64,000 bases of DNA from Chryseobacterium oranimense (lineage in GTDB: Bacteria; Bacteroidota; Bacteroidia; Flavobacteriales; Weeksellaceae), in the NCBI RefSeq assembly GCF_900129755.1, contig NZ_FQWT01000001.1, positions 372,001-436,000 of the forward strand, read 5' to 3'. The number at the start of each line of letters is the position of its first letter. Position 1 is the first letter of the stretch. The notes beneath the pieces were generated by a model. It saw only the letters and a list, made by a program, of their open reading frames with translations. It was not told where the DNA came from and made no database searches. Shown piece by piece: positions 35,351-43,548 of the stretch. The position numbers and the translations under genes were made by a program.

Positions 35351-35379
35351 TTATGTGGATATTACAGAATTAAAATCTT

Positions 35380-36195
35380 TTAATTCAAATTATTTAAAGC
35401 TTTTTGAAGAGAATAAATGTCAATGAAATGTAACTTCACCCCAATGACTATAAAAAGAACGAGAACAATTGTTAAAAATGCAATAATAAAAATATATACC
35501 GAAACAAACCACAGGACGGTATTCAGGATATTCCCCTTAAGCCCGAACTTCTTGATAAAAAATTTCTGAGATCGTTCAAACCATGAATTTCCCCGTACTT
35601 TTTTGGGGCCGACTTCCACTCCGTTCAGTTCGTCCACCAAACGCACCACATCTTCTATGTATCTGCCGTACATATAATACATCCAATATTTTATTATAAA
35701 CCACACCAGCATCAGGGTAATCAGGAAACTGACCCCGAAGATGGAAAGGTTATACTTTATATCAAAATGAAAGTTAATCTGGATCAGGGATAACAGGAAA
35801 GCGAGAGGAATATAGGAGATATAATAAGAAATATAGATTTCTTTTGATATTAAAAGCTGTGTTTTCAGGTTAAAAAGGTCATAATTGGTATTAATACCGC
35901 TTTTGCAGAGTATTTTGTAAAGTTTAAGAAAACGGGAATAAAAATAGATAATAAAAGCCAGTGTCAGGGCAACTACAAAACCTGATATGATAATAATATT
36001 GGTATCCCTGGCGGCAAAAGGAAACCCTATAAGAAGCATAGGCAGGGTAAAGAGCATCAGCCAGAATTCCGTTTCCATATTAAGCTTCAGCATCTGCATG
36101 GGAGAATGAATTTCCCTTTGCTTTTCCAAAGAAATCTCAGGCAGATCCTGCCTGTTATCCTTATCCCAAAGTTCTTTAAAATTTTCTAACTCCAT
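35380..36195 (-). CDS. Membrane partner of ECF sigma factor (pair 2)
   Basis: 271 residues, a paralogue of 33808-34398 with the same N-terminal pattern (ELWDKDNRQDLPEISLEKQREIHSPM) and matching first membrane helices. It is about 75 residues longer, carrying a C-terminal extra section with one or two more helices (about 215-260). It follows its sigma gene by 10 bases. The size difference suggests that the two anti-sigma-like proteins respond to different inputs. Confidence 0.75.
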   Translation of the reverse strand: MELENFKELWDKDNRQDLPEISLEKQREIHSPMQMLKLNMETEFWLMLFTLPMLLIGFPFAARDTNIIIISGFVVALTLAFIIYFYSRFLKLYKILCKSGINTNYDLFNLKTQLLISKEIYISYYISYIPLAFLLSLIQINFHFDIKYNLSIFGVSFLITLMLVWFIIKYWMYYMYGRYIEDVVRLVDELNGVEVGPKKVRGNSWFERSQKFFIKKFGLKGNILNTVLWFVSVYIFIIAFLTIVLVLFIVIGVKLHFIDIYSLQKALNNLN

Positions 36196-36205
36196 TTGTC
36201 TTGTT

Positions 36206-36715
36206 TTAAATCCGATTATTCTTTTGCTTTTCGATAATTTCCTTCAGTTTTGCTTTGGCCCTGTTAAGTTTTACCCGGGCATTCACTTCAGTTATACCCA
36301 ACTGGCTGGCAATTTCTTTACCTGAAAAGTCTTCCAAAAAGAAAAAAATCAATGCTTTATCTATAGGGCTTAGCTGATGGATAGCTTCATACATTAGCTT
36401 CATATTTCTGTCATCCGTATCATTATAGGACTCCTGTGGAACGACAAGATTCTCTATTCCCTGATTTTGTATAAAACTACGTTTTTTTTCGCTACGAAGA
36501 AATACGATTGCTGTATTAAGTGCGGTTCTGTAGAGCCATGTTGAGAAGTCACTTCTCCTCTGGAAATCGCCGTATGATTTCCAGGCCTGATAAATGATCT
36601 CCTGATAGAGATCATTCTGATCATCCTGATCGTCCATATACATTTTAGAGATCTTGAAAATAACACCTTTATGTTTCTCAATTTTCTCTAAAAACTCCTT
36701 TTCCATTAAAGACAT
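36206..36715 (-). CDS. ECF sigma factor (pair 2)
   Basis: 169 residues. Region 2 has DQNDLYQEIIYQAWKSYGDF and RRSDFSTWLYRTALNTAI. Region 4 has LSPIDKALIFFFLEDFSGKEIASQLGITEVNARVKLNRAKAKL. It is a close paralogue of 34415-34909, for example EKEFLEKIEKHKGVIFKISK against EQEFLDKIEQHKGIIFKISK. No TGTAACA-N17-CTAACT box lies in front of this copy, so its control may differ from pair 1. Confidence 0.92.
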   Translation of the reverse strand: MSLMEKEFLEKIEKHKGVIFKISKMYMDDQDDQNDLYQEIIYQAWKSYGDFQRRSDFSTWLYRTALNTAIVFLRSEKKRSFIQNQGIENLVVPQESYNDTDDRNMKLMYEAIHQLSPIDKALIFFFLEDFSGKEIASQLGITEVNARVKLNRAKAKLKEIIEKQKNNRI

Positions 36716-36805
36716 TCTATAAACTCTACCCGTAAAGAAACATTATTAATAAATTACAGCCTTTTTAATATAAAAAAATTAAAAACTTCACGTTTGAAAA
36801 TACAA

Positions 36806-36839
36806 AATCCTCAAAAAATAAAGAAATTTATTGAGGATT
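36806..36839 (-). terminator. Terminator of the GapN-type gene
   Basis: AATCCTCAA and TTGAGGATT (9 bp, perfect) across a 16-base loop, with ATTTTGTATTTTC following on the minus strand. Confidence 0.5.
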
Positions 36840-36871
36840 ATTATTTTATGTTAAATAGAGTTAAAAAAAAT

Positions 36872-38500
36872 CTAGAAAATATAATCTGTGCTTAAAAAAT
36901 TAGAATCATGTTCCCGGACGATGGTATTTAATAATTTTTTATTGGCATCCGTCAGTTTTGCAGCTACCAGGGACCTGATCGAGAATGAACGAAGTGCATC
37001 AAATACAGAAAGCGTTCCTTCCGCACTGTCTTTTCTGCCTGTGAACGGGAATACATCCGGACCTCTCTGTGCCTGGCAATTGATATTAACGCGGCTTACA
37101 AGATTTACAAACGGGTCTATCAGCCTGGAAACTTCCTGTGGATCTTCACTGAAAATGCTTACCTGCATCCCATGCGAAGCATTTACCTGGTAATCAATAG
37201 GCTCTTCTATATCTTCAAACGGAACTACCGGAATCACCGGCCCGAACTGTTCTTCATGGTACAGCTTCATGTCACTGTTAACAGGATAAACCACTGCAGG
37301 AAAGACAAAAGATTCTTCCATAAATCCACCGTTTTCATTTAAAACTTTCGCTCCTTTGGCTAAAGCATCTTCAATGCATTCCTTCAGGTAAGGCGGTTTA
37401 TTTACTTCCGGAAGCGGCGTTACTTTTACATCCTTTTCCCATGGCAGACCTGCTTTCATTGCTGAAACGGCAGCGCTTAATTTCTCAGTAAATTCTTCCG
37501 CAATTTCTTTTTGAACGAATATAAGTTTTAACGCTGTACATCGCTGCCCATTAAATGACAAGGCTCCGAGAATGCATTCACTTACCGCAACATCCAGATT
37601 TGCATTTTTGGTTACAATCGCTGCATTTTTAGCATCGAGGCTTAGGATGGCACGTAAACGGTTCACTTTAGGATGTAGTTTTTTCAGCCCGTTGGCCACT
37701 TTACTGGATCCGATAAAGGCCAGAACATTCACTTTTCCGCTTTCCATAATTGGAGTGATGATCTCCGAACCTTTTCCATACAAAGTATTTACTGTTCCTT
37801 TCGGGAAGGCTTCTTTAAAGGCATTCAGGAGCGGATAATGAGCAAGAACCCCATGCTTCGGAAGTTTAAAGAGAATGGTATTTCCCATGATCAATGCAGG
37901 AATGAGGGTCGTGAAGATCTCGTTTAAAGGATAATTAAATGGTCCCATACTCAGAACAACGCCCAACGGAGCTCTTCTGATCTGTGCAATGGTTCCTTCA
38001 GCCTGCTGGAAACGGGAAGACTCCCTGTCCAGATCTTTTAAAGCATCAATGGTCTGATTGATGTAATCTACAGTCCTGTCGAATTCCTTGGTAGAATCTG
38101 CCAGGGTTTTACCGATCTCCCACATCAGCAGTTTGATCACCAGGTCGCGCTGTTCAATCATCAGATAAACAAATTTCTGCATGCACTGGATGCGTCCTTC
38201 CACAGACATTGTAGGCCATTCCCCAAGACCGTTATCATAAGCTTTTACACAAGCTTCAAGAACATCCATTGCTTCTTTTGGGCCAATATTGGGAACGCTT
38301 CCCAGAAGTTTCCTTTCCAGACCGTTTTCTGTAGGAATACATACGGGTGAATAGATATTCTGGATCTCCCCTTTCCATTCTACAAGTTCGCCATTCAGAA
38401 GATAAACGTTCTGATGGATTTCCGGGACTTTATATTCTTCGGGAATTTCGTTTTCGCTTTTAAAAATATTCTGAAATAAGGCTTTGTTTTCTGAATCCAT
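36872..38500 (-). CDS. gapN: GapN-type aldehyde dehydrogenase
   Basis: 542 residues, ALDH superfamily, related to non-phosphorylating NADP glyceraldehyde-3-phosphate dehydrogenase. Catalytic Cys321 is in NGQRCTALK, and Asn189 in PFNYPLN forms the oxyanion hole. The usual ELGG general-base motif is not present as such; the matching place reads LSLDAKN (286-292), so activity details may differ from the Streptococcus enzyme. The exact substrate is therefore inferred. It ends with a hairpin terminator and stands alone. Confidence 0.75.
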   Translation of the reverse strand: MDSENKALFQNIFKSENEIPEEYKVPEIHQNVYLLNGELVEWKGEIQNIYSPVCIPTENGLERKLLGSVPNIGPKEAMDVLEACVKAYDNGLGEWPTMSVEGRIQCMQKFVYLMIEQRDLVIKLLMWEIGKTLADSTKEFDRTVDYINQTIDALKDLDRESSRFQQAEGTIAQIRRAPLGVVLSMGPFNYPLNEIFTTLIPALIMGNTILFKLPKHGVLAHYPLLNAFKEAFPKGTVNTLYGKGSEIITPIMESGKVNVLAFIGSSKVANGLKKLHPKVNRLRAILSLDAKNAAIVTKNANLDVAVSECILGALSFNGQRCTALKLIFVQKEIAEEFTEKLSAAVSAMKAGLPWEKDVKVTPLPEVNKPPYLKECIEDALAKGAKVLNENGGFMEESFVFPAVVYPVNSDMKLYHEEQFGPVIPVVPFEDIEEPIDYQVNASHGMQVSIFSEDPQEVSRLIDPFVNLVSRVNINCQAQRGPDVFPFTGRKDSAEGTLSVFDALRSFSIRSLVAAKLTDANKKLLNTIVREHDSNFLSTDYIF

Positions 38501-38653
38501 AAATTTTTAATTTTTGATAATTTGAATGTAATTTTTAGCTTTTACAGAATAAAGGTAGACGTTACAACCGGTAAAAAAAATAGCTGACTGATAGATTTGC
38601 TCTATTTGATGGCTGTTTGAATTAAAATTAACAAACAGCTGCCAAAAAAAGAA

Positions 38654-38661
38654 TAATTTTG
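38654..38661 (+). promoter_or_regulatory. -7 promoter element of the secreted tpx
   Basis: TAATTTTG, 16 bases upstream of the ATG at 38678. Confidence 0.45.
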
Positions 38662-38677
38662 TTTAAAAATAAAATTC

Positions 38678-39235
38678 ATGGTATCAAGATTAATTTTCAG
38701 TGCTGCAATCCTTTTCTCAGTATTCAGTTTCGCCCAGAATACTGTTCTGATGGGAGGAAAACCCGTGCATACCTACTCCAAATTACCTGCAGTGAATAAA
38801 GCTGCACCCAGGTTTATCCTTACGGATGTGACGATGAAAGACCAGACTCTGGATTCGTATAAAGGAAAATATGTTATCCTTAATATCTTCCCAAGTGTAG
38901 ATACAGGGGTTTGTTCGGCTTCAGTACATCATTTCAATGAAGATGCGGGTAATATTCCGAATACGGTGGTTCTTTGTATTTCCAAAGATCTTCCTTTTGC
39001 CCAGAAAAGATTCTGCGGTGCAGAGGGGATCAAAAATGTGGTGATGCTTTCGGATTTCCGTTCAGATTTCGGGAAGACATATGGAGTGGAGATCACAGAT
39101 TCTGTAATGAAAGGCCTTTTGAGCAGAGCTGTGGTGGTGATTGATCCTTCAGGAAAGATCATTTATGAAGAACAGGTTGCAGATATTTCCCATGAGCCGA
39201 ATTATGAGGCGGCCATTGCAGCTGTGAAAAAGTAA
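38678..39235 (+). CDS. tpx: Exported thiol peroxidase
   Basis: 185 residues. A signal peptide (about 1-19, ending FSFAQ) precedes a peroxiredoxin domain closely related to the protein at 15505. Peroxidatic Cys79 is in FPSVDTGVCSASVHHFN, and resolving Cys113 in KRFCGAEG. It likely removes peroxides in the periplasm, with an exported or membrane thiol partner not seen in this window. It has its own promoter and ends at a perfect 20-bp hairpin. Confidence 0.88.
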   Translation: MVSRLIFSAAILFSVFSFAQNTVLMGGKPVHTYSKLPAVNKAAPRFILTDVTMKDQTLDSYKGKYVILNIFPSVDTGVCSASVHHFNEDAGNIPNTVVLCISKDLPFAQKRFCGAEGIKNVVMLSDFRSDFGKTYGVEITDSVMKGLLSRAVVVIDPSGKIIYEEQVADISHEPNYEAAIAAVKK

Positions 39236-39250
39236 GCTTATGCTTTGTTT

Positions 39251-39293
39251 AAAAGAGGTTTCGGGCGATCTTCGATCGCCCGAAACCTCTTTT
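39251..39293. terminator. Perfect 20-bp hairpin, bidirectional terminator
   Basis: AAAAGAGGTTTCGGGCGATC, loop TTC, exact complement. It is shared by the convergent tpx and plug-domain genes and overlaps the stop codon of the latter. Confidence 0.8.
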
Positions 39294-40017
39294 ATTTCTT
39301 TATTTTCCACTTCTTTTTCGTGGTCACTATGATCACTCCGTTCTGAGCTTTTGAGCCATAGACTGAAGTGGCAGCTGCATCTTTCAGAATCCTCATGGTT
39401 TTTATTGCATTGGGATCTGTTTCCTGCAGATCTTTTAAACTGACTATTTTGCCGTTCATAACCACCAAAGGTTCCTGATCTTTCCTTACACTGGAGTTTG
39501 CCCCTCCTATTCTTATCGGCTGATTGCTAACCGGCATTGGGTTGCTAACCACTCCCTGAACTTTTGATACCATTTCTTCCGGCTTGTTTTCTTTGGTATT
39601 CGCCAGAAGGTTTTGTTGTACCACGACAGGGGCTCCGGCCACCATCTGCTCTTGCTTTTGCTTTGGTTTCACTCCGTACAGCACGACTTCTAATTGTTCT
39701 GTTTTTAAAGTATCATTTGTAATGTTTTGCTGGGCAGGCACAGAAACCAAGCCTCCGGTAGTAAGAATAAAGCCTACAGCAAATTTCACAAAAACCGAAT
39801 TGAGATAAGAATACTGCAGATTCCTGTTCAGCTGGGATTCATAAAAGTTTCCGCAGATATCTTCTGAGGAACGGGAAAAAACATTTATAATTTCCTCATC
39901 AGAAGCAACAGTAAAATCTCTGACGGTCTTGGAGCAGACGGAGCAAAATCTTCCTTTTTCTTCCGGGGTCATAGTTTCCCAGTTTTCTTGGCAGGGTTTG
40001 AGTATGGTAATTTTCAT
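39292..40017 (-). CDS. Cys-motif and TonB-plug-domain protein without barrel
   Basis: 241 residues. The N-terminus has Cys9, Cys25 and Cys28 in a PCQENW / EEKGRFCSVCSKTVRDF pattern seen in other Flavobacteriia membrane proteins. A membrane helix follows (about 75-95). The C-terminal end (about 175-235) is a SusC-type plug segment: PLVVMNGKIVSLKDL, IKTMRILKDAAATSVYGSKAQNGVIIVTTK. No beta-barrel follows, so it cannot be a TonB receptor. The role is unknown. Confidence 0.75.
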   Translation of the reverse strand: MKITILKPCQENWETMTPEEKGRFCSVCSKTVRDFTVASDEEIINVFSRSSEDICGNFYESQLNRNLQYSYLNSVFVKFAVGFILTTGGLVSVPAQQNITNDTLKTEQLEVVLYGVKPKQKQEQMVAGAPVVVQQNLLANTKENKPEEMVSKVQGVVSNPMPVSNQPIRIGGANSSVRKDQEPLVVMNGKIVSLKDLQETDPNAIKTMRILKDAAATSVYGSKAQNGVIIVTTKKKWKIKK

Positions 40018-40119
40018 AGGGATCTTTTATAGTAAAGATGCTTTGTTTTGGAAAAAGGTTGGATTCTTTATATTTGGTGATTATCTTTAATCATCATATA
40101 ATAGTAGAAGAACACAATA

Positions 40120-40566
40120 ATGATATATACAATTGAAAAAGCCAATCTTATTTCTGAACAACTAAAAAAATTTACGACAGGTTATACCCATCATGTTGTT
40201 GGTCATTATTCAAATATTGATTTTTGGATGAATGAAGTAATAGAAGCATTACATACTATCGACAATCACAAAAAAAGATTTGACAAAATATATGATGCTC
40301 AAAAAAACTGGATTGAAGAACATGGTACAGTTGTTCACGATTATTGCCCAATATGTAACGGGAAATGTGAATTTGGAGATGGAAAACCAACTCTACCCAG
40401 ACTGAAATATAAAACCGAATTGGCAGATACAAGAAAAGACCTGATAGATTCAGTATATTTTTTTCTCATCCGCTGTTTTAGAATAGGGGTTTTAAACAAT
40501 AACGAATTGTATGAAAGATGCAATTCTGTTGGAACAAGCATTGATCCGAATGACTTAATAAAATAA
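40120..40566 (+). CDS. Unrecognised cytoplasmic protein
   Basis: 148 residues without a family I recognise. Helical throughout, with a Cys-rich piece (DYCPICNGKCEFGDG) that could bind zinc, though with only three Cys. It is visibly AT-richer than the genes to its left, and it begins the accessory stretch. The next gene starts 23 bases downstream on the same strand. Confidence 0.55.
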   Translation: MIYTIEKANLISEQLKKFTTGYTHHVVGHYSNIDFWMNEVIEALHTIDNHKKRFDKIYDAQKNWIEEHGTVVHDYCPICNGKCEFGDGKPTLPRLKYKTELADTRKDLIDSVYFFLIRCFRIGVLNNNELYERCNSVGTSIDPNDLIK

Positions 40567-40589
40567 CACAACATTATATAAACAAATAC

Positions 40590-41111
40590 ATGAAAACTTT
40601 AAGATTTCTTTTACTATTTACAGCAGCAATTACTTTAACGGCCTGCGGAACCTCCCACAATTACACAAATAACAGTTTGAATAAAAATTTCTATGCAGAA
40701 AAATCCATCTATTTCAAACTGAATCCTAAAAGTCAGAACCAGATCAACTTTACGGGAATGTATGGGACTGTACTGGGCGGTGTGATGCAACCCAATGTAA
40801 AGGAAACCTTCCAGTTATCTTTAAACGAACTCGCCAGTGAGACCAATATAAAACTCAGTTTCATCGAAAACTCTGAAGAAATCACGGATAAAAATGCCGT
40901 GGTATTCGACACGGATATTTCGGAGATTAACTGGCATTTCGGGTTTTCTGTAGCGACCCTGAAAACAGTGGTGAACTATAAAAACATCAACAACAGCAAA
41001 GAAATACAAACTACAGGAATCCGTAAAAGCGGTGGAGGGGACGAAAAAAATAATCTAAAAAAATCTTTAAAAGATGCCACGTATAATTTCCTGAAAGAAT
41101 ACGAAAAATGA
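40590..41111 (+). CDS. Lipoprotein of unknown function
   Basis: 173 residues. The signal ends in a lipobox (LTACGTSH, lipid Cys at about 20). The mature part has no recognised domain. INFTGMYGTVLGGVMQPNVKETF and DTDISEINWHFGFSVATLKTV suggest a mixed alpha/beta fold. It is probably cotranscribed with the gene 23 bases upstream. A terminator follows. Confidence 0.65.
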   Translation: MKTLRFLLLFTAAITLTACGTSHNYTNNSLNKNFYAEKSIYFKLNPKSQNQINFTGMYGTVLGGVMQPNVKETFQLSLNELASETNIKLSFIENSEEITDKNAVVFDTDISEINWHFGFSVATLKTVVNYKNINNSKEIQTTGIRKSGGGDEKNNLKKSLKDATYNFLKEYEK

Positions 41112-41124
41112 TAGAAATAAAAGC

Positions 41125-41342
41125 TTCTTAATGGTTCAAAAAAAATGATACTCAGCTACATGCTGAGTTTTTTATTTATTATTACTGAACGATTTTATTT
41201 TCCCACGGATTTCACAGATTTGCACGAATGTTTATGTTAAACTTTATTGAATCCGAAAATTACACGTAATTATCTGTGTAAACCTGTGAAATCTGTGGGA
41301 AATAATCTTTTTAAAACTTTATGCTATTTGAACCATTAAGAA
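41125..41342. repeat. Nested inverted repeat element, type 1
   Basis: Outer arms TTCTTAATGGTTCAAA (41125-41140) and its exact complement (41327-41342). Inner arms of about 22 bp around TTTCCCACGGATTTCACAG (41198-41220 and 41281-41303) with two mismatches. The right end runs on as AACCATTAAG with TTAAG steps, as in the element at 49731. Confidence 0.65.
41150..41174 (+). terminator. Terminator of the lipoprotein gene
   Basis: ACTCAGC, loop TACAT, GCTGAGT then TTTTTTATT. Confidence 0.7.
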
Positions 41343-41436
41343 GGTTTAAGCGGTTAAGAATATTAAGCATTACGCTTCACAAAAACATCAAAGATGTTTA
41401 AATATATCAACAAACGAAAAAAAGACTAGCTAATTA

Positions 41437-42294
41437 CTAATCTTTATTTAATTCTATTGGGTTTTCGTATTTTAGAGCTTCTTCTCTTTCTTTTACTCTT
41501 TGTCGTAATTCTTCCTGCCCTTTAATAATAGTAGTTCCATAACTTGCTAGCATAGCAGCAGCATTTTCTCTAGAAACTTTTAATGATTGCTCTAATTTTT
41601 GTTGTGTCGTTTCTATGGCTTCTGTATATCTGCTTTTTTTAATGGTAATAAATTTACCTTTTAATTTAGATGCAGGTATGGATTTTACTAGTTCAAAGTC
41701 AAAATCTCCCTTATCATCTGTTATTTTAACAATTAGTCCTGGTAATCCACTAAATTTATACGGACCATAAGGAAATGGAATTTCAGGAGAATACCATGCT
41801 ATCCAATTACGACCTTTAAAAGTAACTTCTGCTTTCTTACAATTGATTGTATTGATGACTTTTGTTTCATTCATAAGTTTCCAATCACCTATGATTTGTT
41901 CTTTATAGCTGAGTACCGACATACCAACTAATTGAAAGTACTGTATATTTTGATTTGCTTGTATAATTGTATATGGAAATTTCGTATTGGGTATAGATAC
42001 TCCATTTTTAAGACCCAGGGTTATACTTCCATCGGGATTATTTGTTGTTACTCTGGATTTTTCTATTATCGAATCTCTTGTAAGAGATTTAGAACTAATA
42101 AAAAATGCATGATTATCACCTATCAGTAACGAAAAAAGTTCCTCATGAATATAGTCGGGTGTGTGGGTATTTAATTTGGCTTTTAATAAATAAGTAAAAC
42201 TTCCTCGCAGAGAATCATTATCATATGTTTTAGAAAAAAATATCCCACTAAAAAACAATAGAGATAATAAAAATAACTTTTTGGAATAGTACAT
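41437..42294 (-). CDS. GLPGLI-family exported protein
   Basis: 285 residues. A signal peptide (LFLLSLLFFSGIFFSKTY) and the family signature GLPGLI at 183-188 (YKFSGLPGLIVKI) are present. GNGWIAWYSPEIPFPYGPYK-like context (RNWIAWYSPEIPFPYG) precedes it, as in the family. The C-terminal 60 residues are a charged helix. GLPGLI proteins occur only in Bacteroidota and have no known function. It starts 79 bases downstream of a double-glycine peptide gene on the same strand, an arrangement worth checking. Confidence 0.85.
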   Translation of the reverse strand: MYYSKKLFLLSLLFFSGIFFSKTYDNDSLRGSFTYLLKAKLNTHTPDYIHEELFSLLIGDNHAFFISSKSLTRDSIIEKSRVTTNNPDGSITLGLKNGVSIPNTKFPYTIIQANQNIQYFQLVGMSVLSYKEQIIGDWKLMNETKVINTINCKKAEVTFKGRNWIAWYSPEIPFPYGPYKFSGLPGLIVKITDDKGDFDFELVKSIPASKLKGKFITIKKSRYTEAIETTQQKLEQSLKVSRENAAAMLASYGTTIIKGQEELRQRVKEREEALKYENPIELNKD

Positions 42295-42373
42295 AAGGTA
42301 ATTTAATTAAAAAAAATTACACTTATGATGTAATAATTTGTACATCATAAGTGCATTAGTTGAAAATAATTAA

Positions 42374-42553
42374 TTAACAATTACAATAAATTGCCTCAAC
42401 CTTATCACGCCATTCATTAGCTTGTTGTGCTGTCCAATCTTGTGTAGTTGTTGCAGTCACTCCACAACAGGTTTCAGCTATCCAGGTTTGTGGTAATTTA
42501 CCTCCTTTTACAGTTTTAAGGTCCTCACGAGTCATTTTTTTCATTTTTTTCAT
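42374..42553 (-). CDS. Double-glycine leader peptide, bacteriocin-like
   Basis: 59 residues, found by reading the minus strand and too short for a usual cut-off. The leader MKKMKKMTREDLKTVKGG (18 residues, ending in GG) matches the double-glycine type cleaved by C39 peptidase-containing ABC exporters. The 41-residue mature part has four Cys (CC at 29-30, C57, C59) and ends in YCNC. Internal Met codons at 4 and 7 are alternative starts. The GLPGLI gene follows by 79 bases. No exporter or modification enzyme is visible in this window. Confidence 0.75.
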   Translation of the reverse strand: MKKMKKMTREDLKTVKGGKLPQTWIAETCCGVTATTTQDWTAQQANEWRDKVEAIYCNC

Positions 42554-42680
42554 AAATGTATTTTTTAAAATTAAGTTTTAAATATATATAATTAATTCAT
42601 TTAAGAGAGATATTTTTTATTATGTTAATTGGCTTATTTATAAAAAGTTGTTTACTTACAAACGCCCTCAAAATAAATCT

Positions 42681-42847
42681 CCGGAGCTGTACGAAAGTTT
42701 CCCGCAACTTGCAGGAGACTTCCGGAGATCTCCTGAAGTGGCAAACAATAGGGTTTGGAACCACCGGAGAAGTCGGGAGGTTTGTTTTGCTAGTGGTTTA
42801 GAGTTCCGGAGGGGTTGGGGAGGTTGTAAACAGGATGCTTTTTGATG
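42681..42847. repeat. Four degenerate repeats of about 42 bp
   Basis: CCGGAG recurs at 42681, 42722, 42764 and 42806, that is, 41, 42 and 42 bases apart. The last two units also share GGGAGGTTTGT/GGGGAGGTTGT. Unit 2 contains CAGGAGA...TCTCCTG able to fold. Strongly purine-biased and unlike the flanks. Confidence 0.55.
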
Positions 42848-42939
42848 TTTGTAGAAAGTTCTTGGAGGTGAAAGAGTGTGTTTGGAATCGATTTTTTTTA
42901 GATTATGGGAAACCGTAAGGAAATATACTTCATCAGAGA

Positions 42940-42947
42940 TATATTTG
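42940..42947 (+). promoter_or_regulatory. -7 promoter element of kwaA
   Basis: TATATTTG, 16 bases upstream of the kwaA ATG. Confidence 0.45.
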
Positions 42948-42963
42948 AACATAAAATATAAAT

Positions 42964-43548
42964 ATGTCTAGAAAAATTGGGTTATTCTTTCTCTCACTAT
43001 GGCTATTATTTATTATGATTATCATTATAACATGTGATATACCATGTTATTTAAAAAAAGATTTTGAATTTGTTGGAATCAAATATCTAATAACTCATAA
43101 TATTATTCCATTATTTTGTGTTGCAGCACTAATTATTGGATTGATATCTTTTGTCGACTTTAATAATCAATCAAAAGGTACTCCGGAACTTTCATTTAAA
43201 ATTTCAGAAATTGAAAATATAGATTATGAGCATTTAACATTTTTGACCACTTACATTATTCCTTTAGTGTGTTTTCAATTTGAAAACCTGCGCTATATAA
43301 TTGTCTTTGTAATAATATTATTAGTTATAAGTATAATCTATATAAGAACTGATTTATTTTATGCAAATCCAACATTAGCAATACTTCAATTTCGAATATA
43401 TAAAGTAGAGGGAGAATTCAGAAATGGGCAAGTGAGAAAATCAAGAATATTAATAACAAAGAACAAACTAACAATAAATGATAGAGTAAAGTATTATAAA
43501 CTTGACGAAAGAATTTATTATGCATCAAAAATAACATCCAATGAATAA
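42964..43548 (+). CDS. kwaA: KwaA, Kiwa anti-phage membrane protein
   Basis: 194 residues with four membrane helices (about 7-24, 45-64, 92-107, 110-127) and a soluble C-terminal tail. The third and fourth helix region reads TFLTTYIIPLVCFQFENL, RYIIVFVIILLVISIIYIRT and then NPTLAILQFRIYKVEGEF, the pattern I recognise for KwaA. KwaA senses phage attack at the membrane and works with KwaB. The stop overlaps the kwaB start by 8 bases. AT-rich relative to the flanks, consistent with horizontal gain. Confidence 0.85.
   Translation: MSRKIGLFFLSLWLLFIMIIIITCDIPCYLKKDFEFVGIKYLITHNIIPLFCVAALIIGLISFVDFNNQSKGTPELSFKISEIENIDYEHLTFLTTYIIPLVCFQFENLRYIIVFVIILLVISIIYIRTDLFYANPTLAILQFRIYKVEGEFRNGQVRKSRILITKNKLTINDRVKYYKLDERIYYASKITSNE

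Larger units (their letters stand above)
34957..35379. other. Long gene-free interval with terminators and a candidate RNA
   Basis: Between the two sigma pairs. No supported protein frame. It holds a U-run terminator (35025-35054), a candidate ECF-type promoter (35211-35240) and a perfect hairpin (35321-35350). Confidence 0.5.
41112..41436. other. Gene-free interval with nested inverted repeats
   Basis: No supported frame. It contains the terminator at 41150-41174 and a nested inverted-repeat element (41125-41342), then AT-rich spacer to the GLPGLI gene's stop. Confidence 0.5.
42554..42963. other. Interval with tandem repeats before the Kiwa genes
   Basis: No supported protein frame; two long open frames (42648-42845 plus, 42668-42952 minus) fall in the repeats and look non-coding. 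42681-42847 is listed as a repeat. The promoter of kwaA lies at the right end. Confidence 0.55.

Noticed and set aside
42648..42952. Open frames of 65 and 94 codons on opposite strands before kwaA
   Set aside because: Both lie in the 42-base repeat stretch, overlap each other, and have compositions driven by the repeat. No family resemblance and no promoter.
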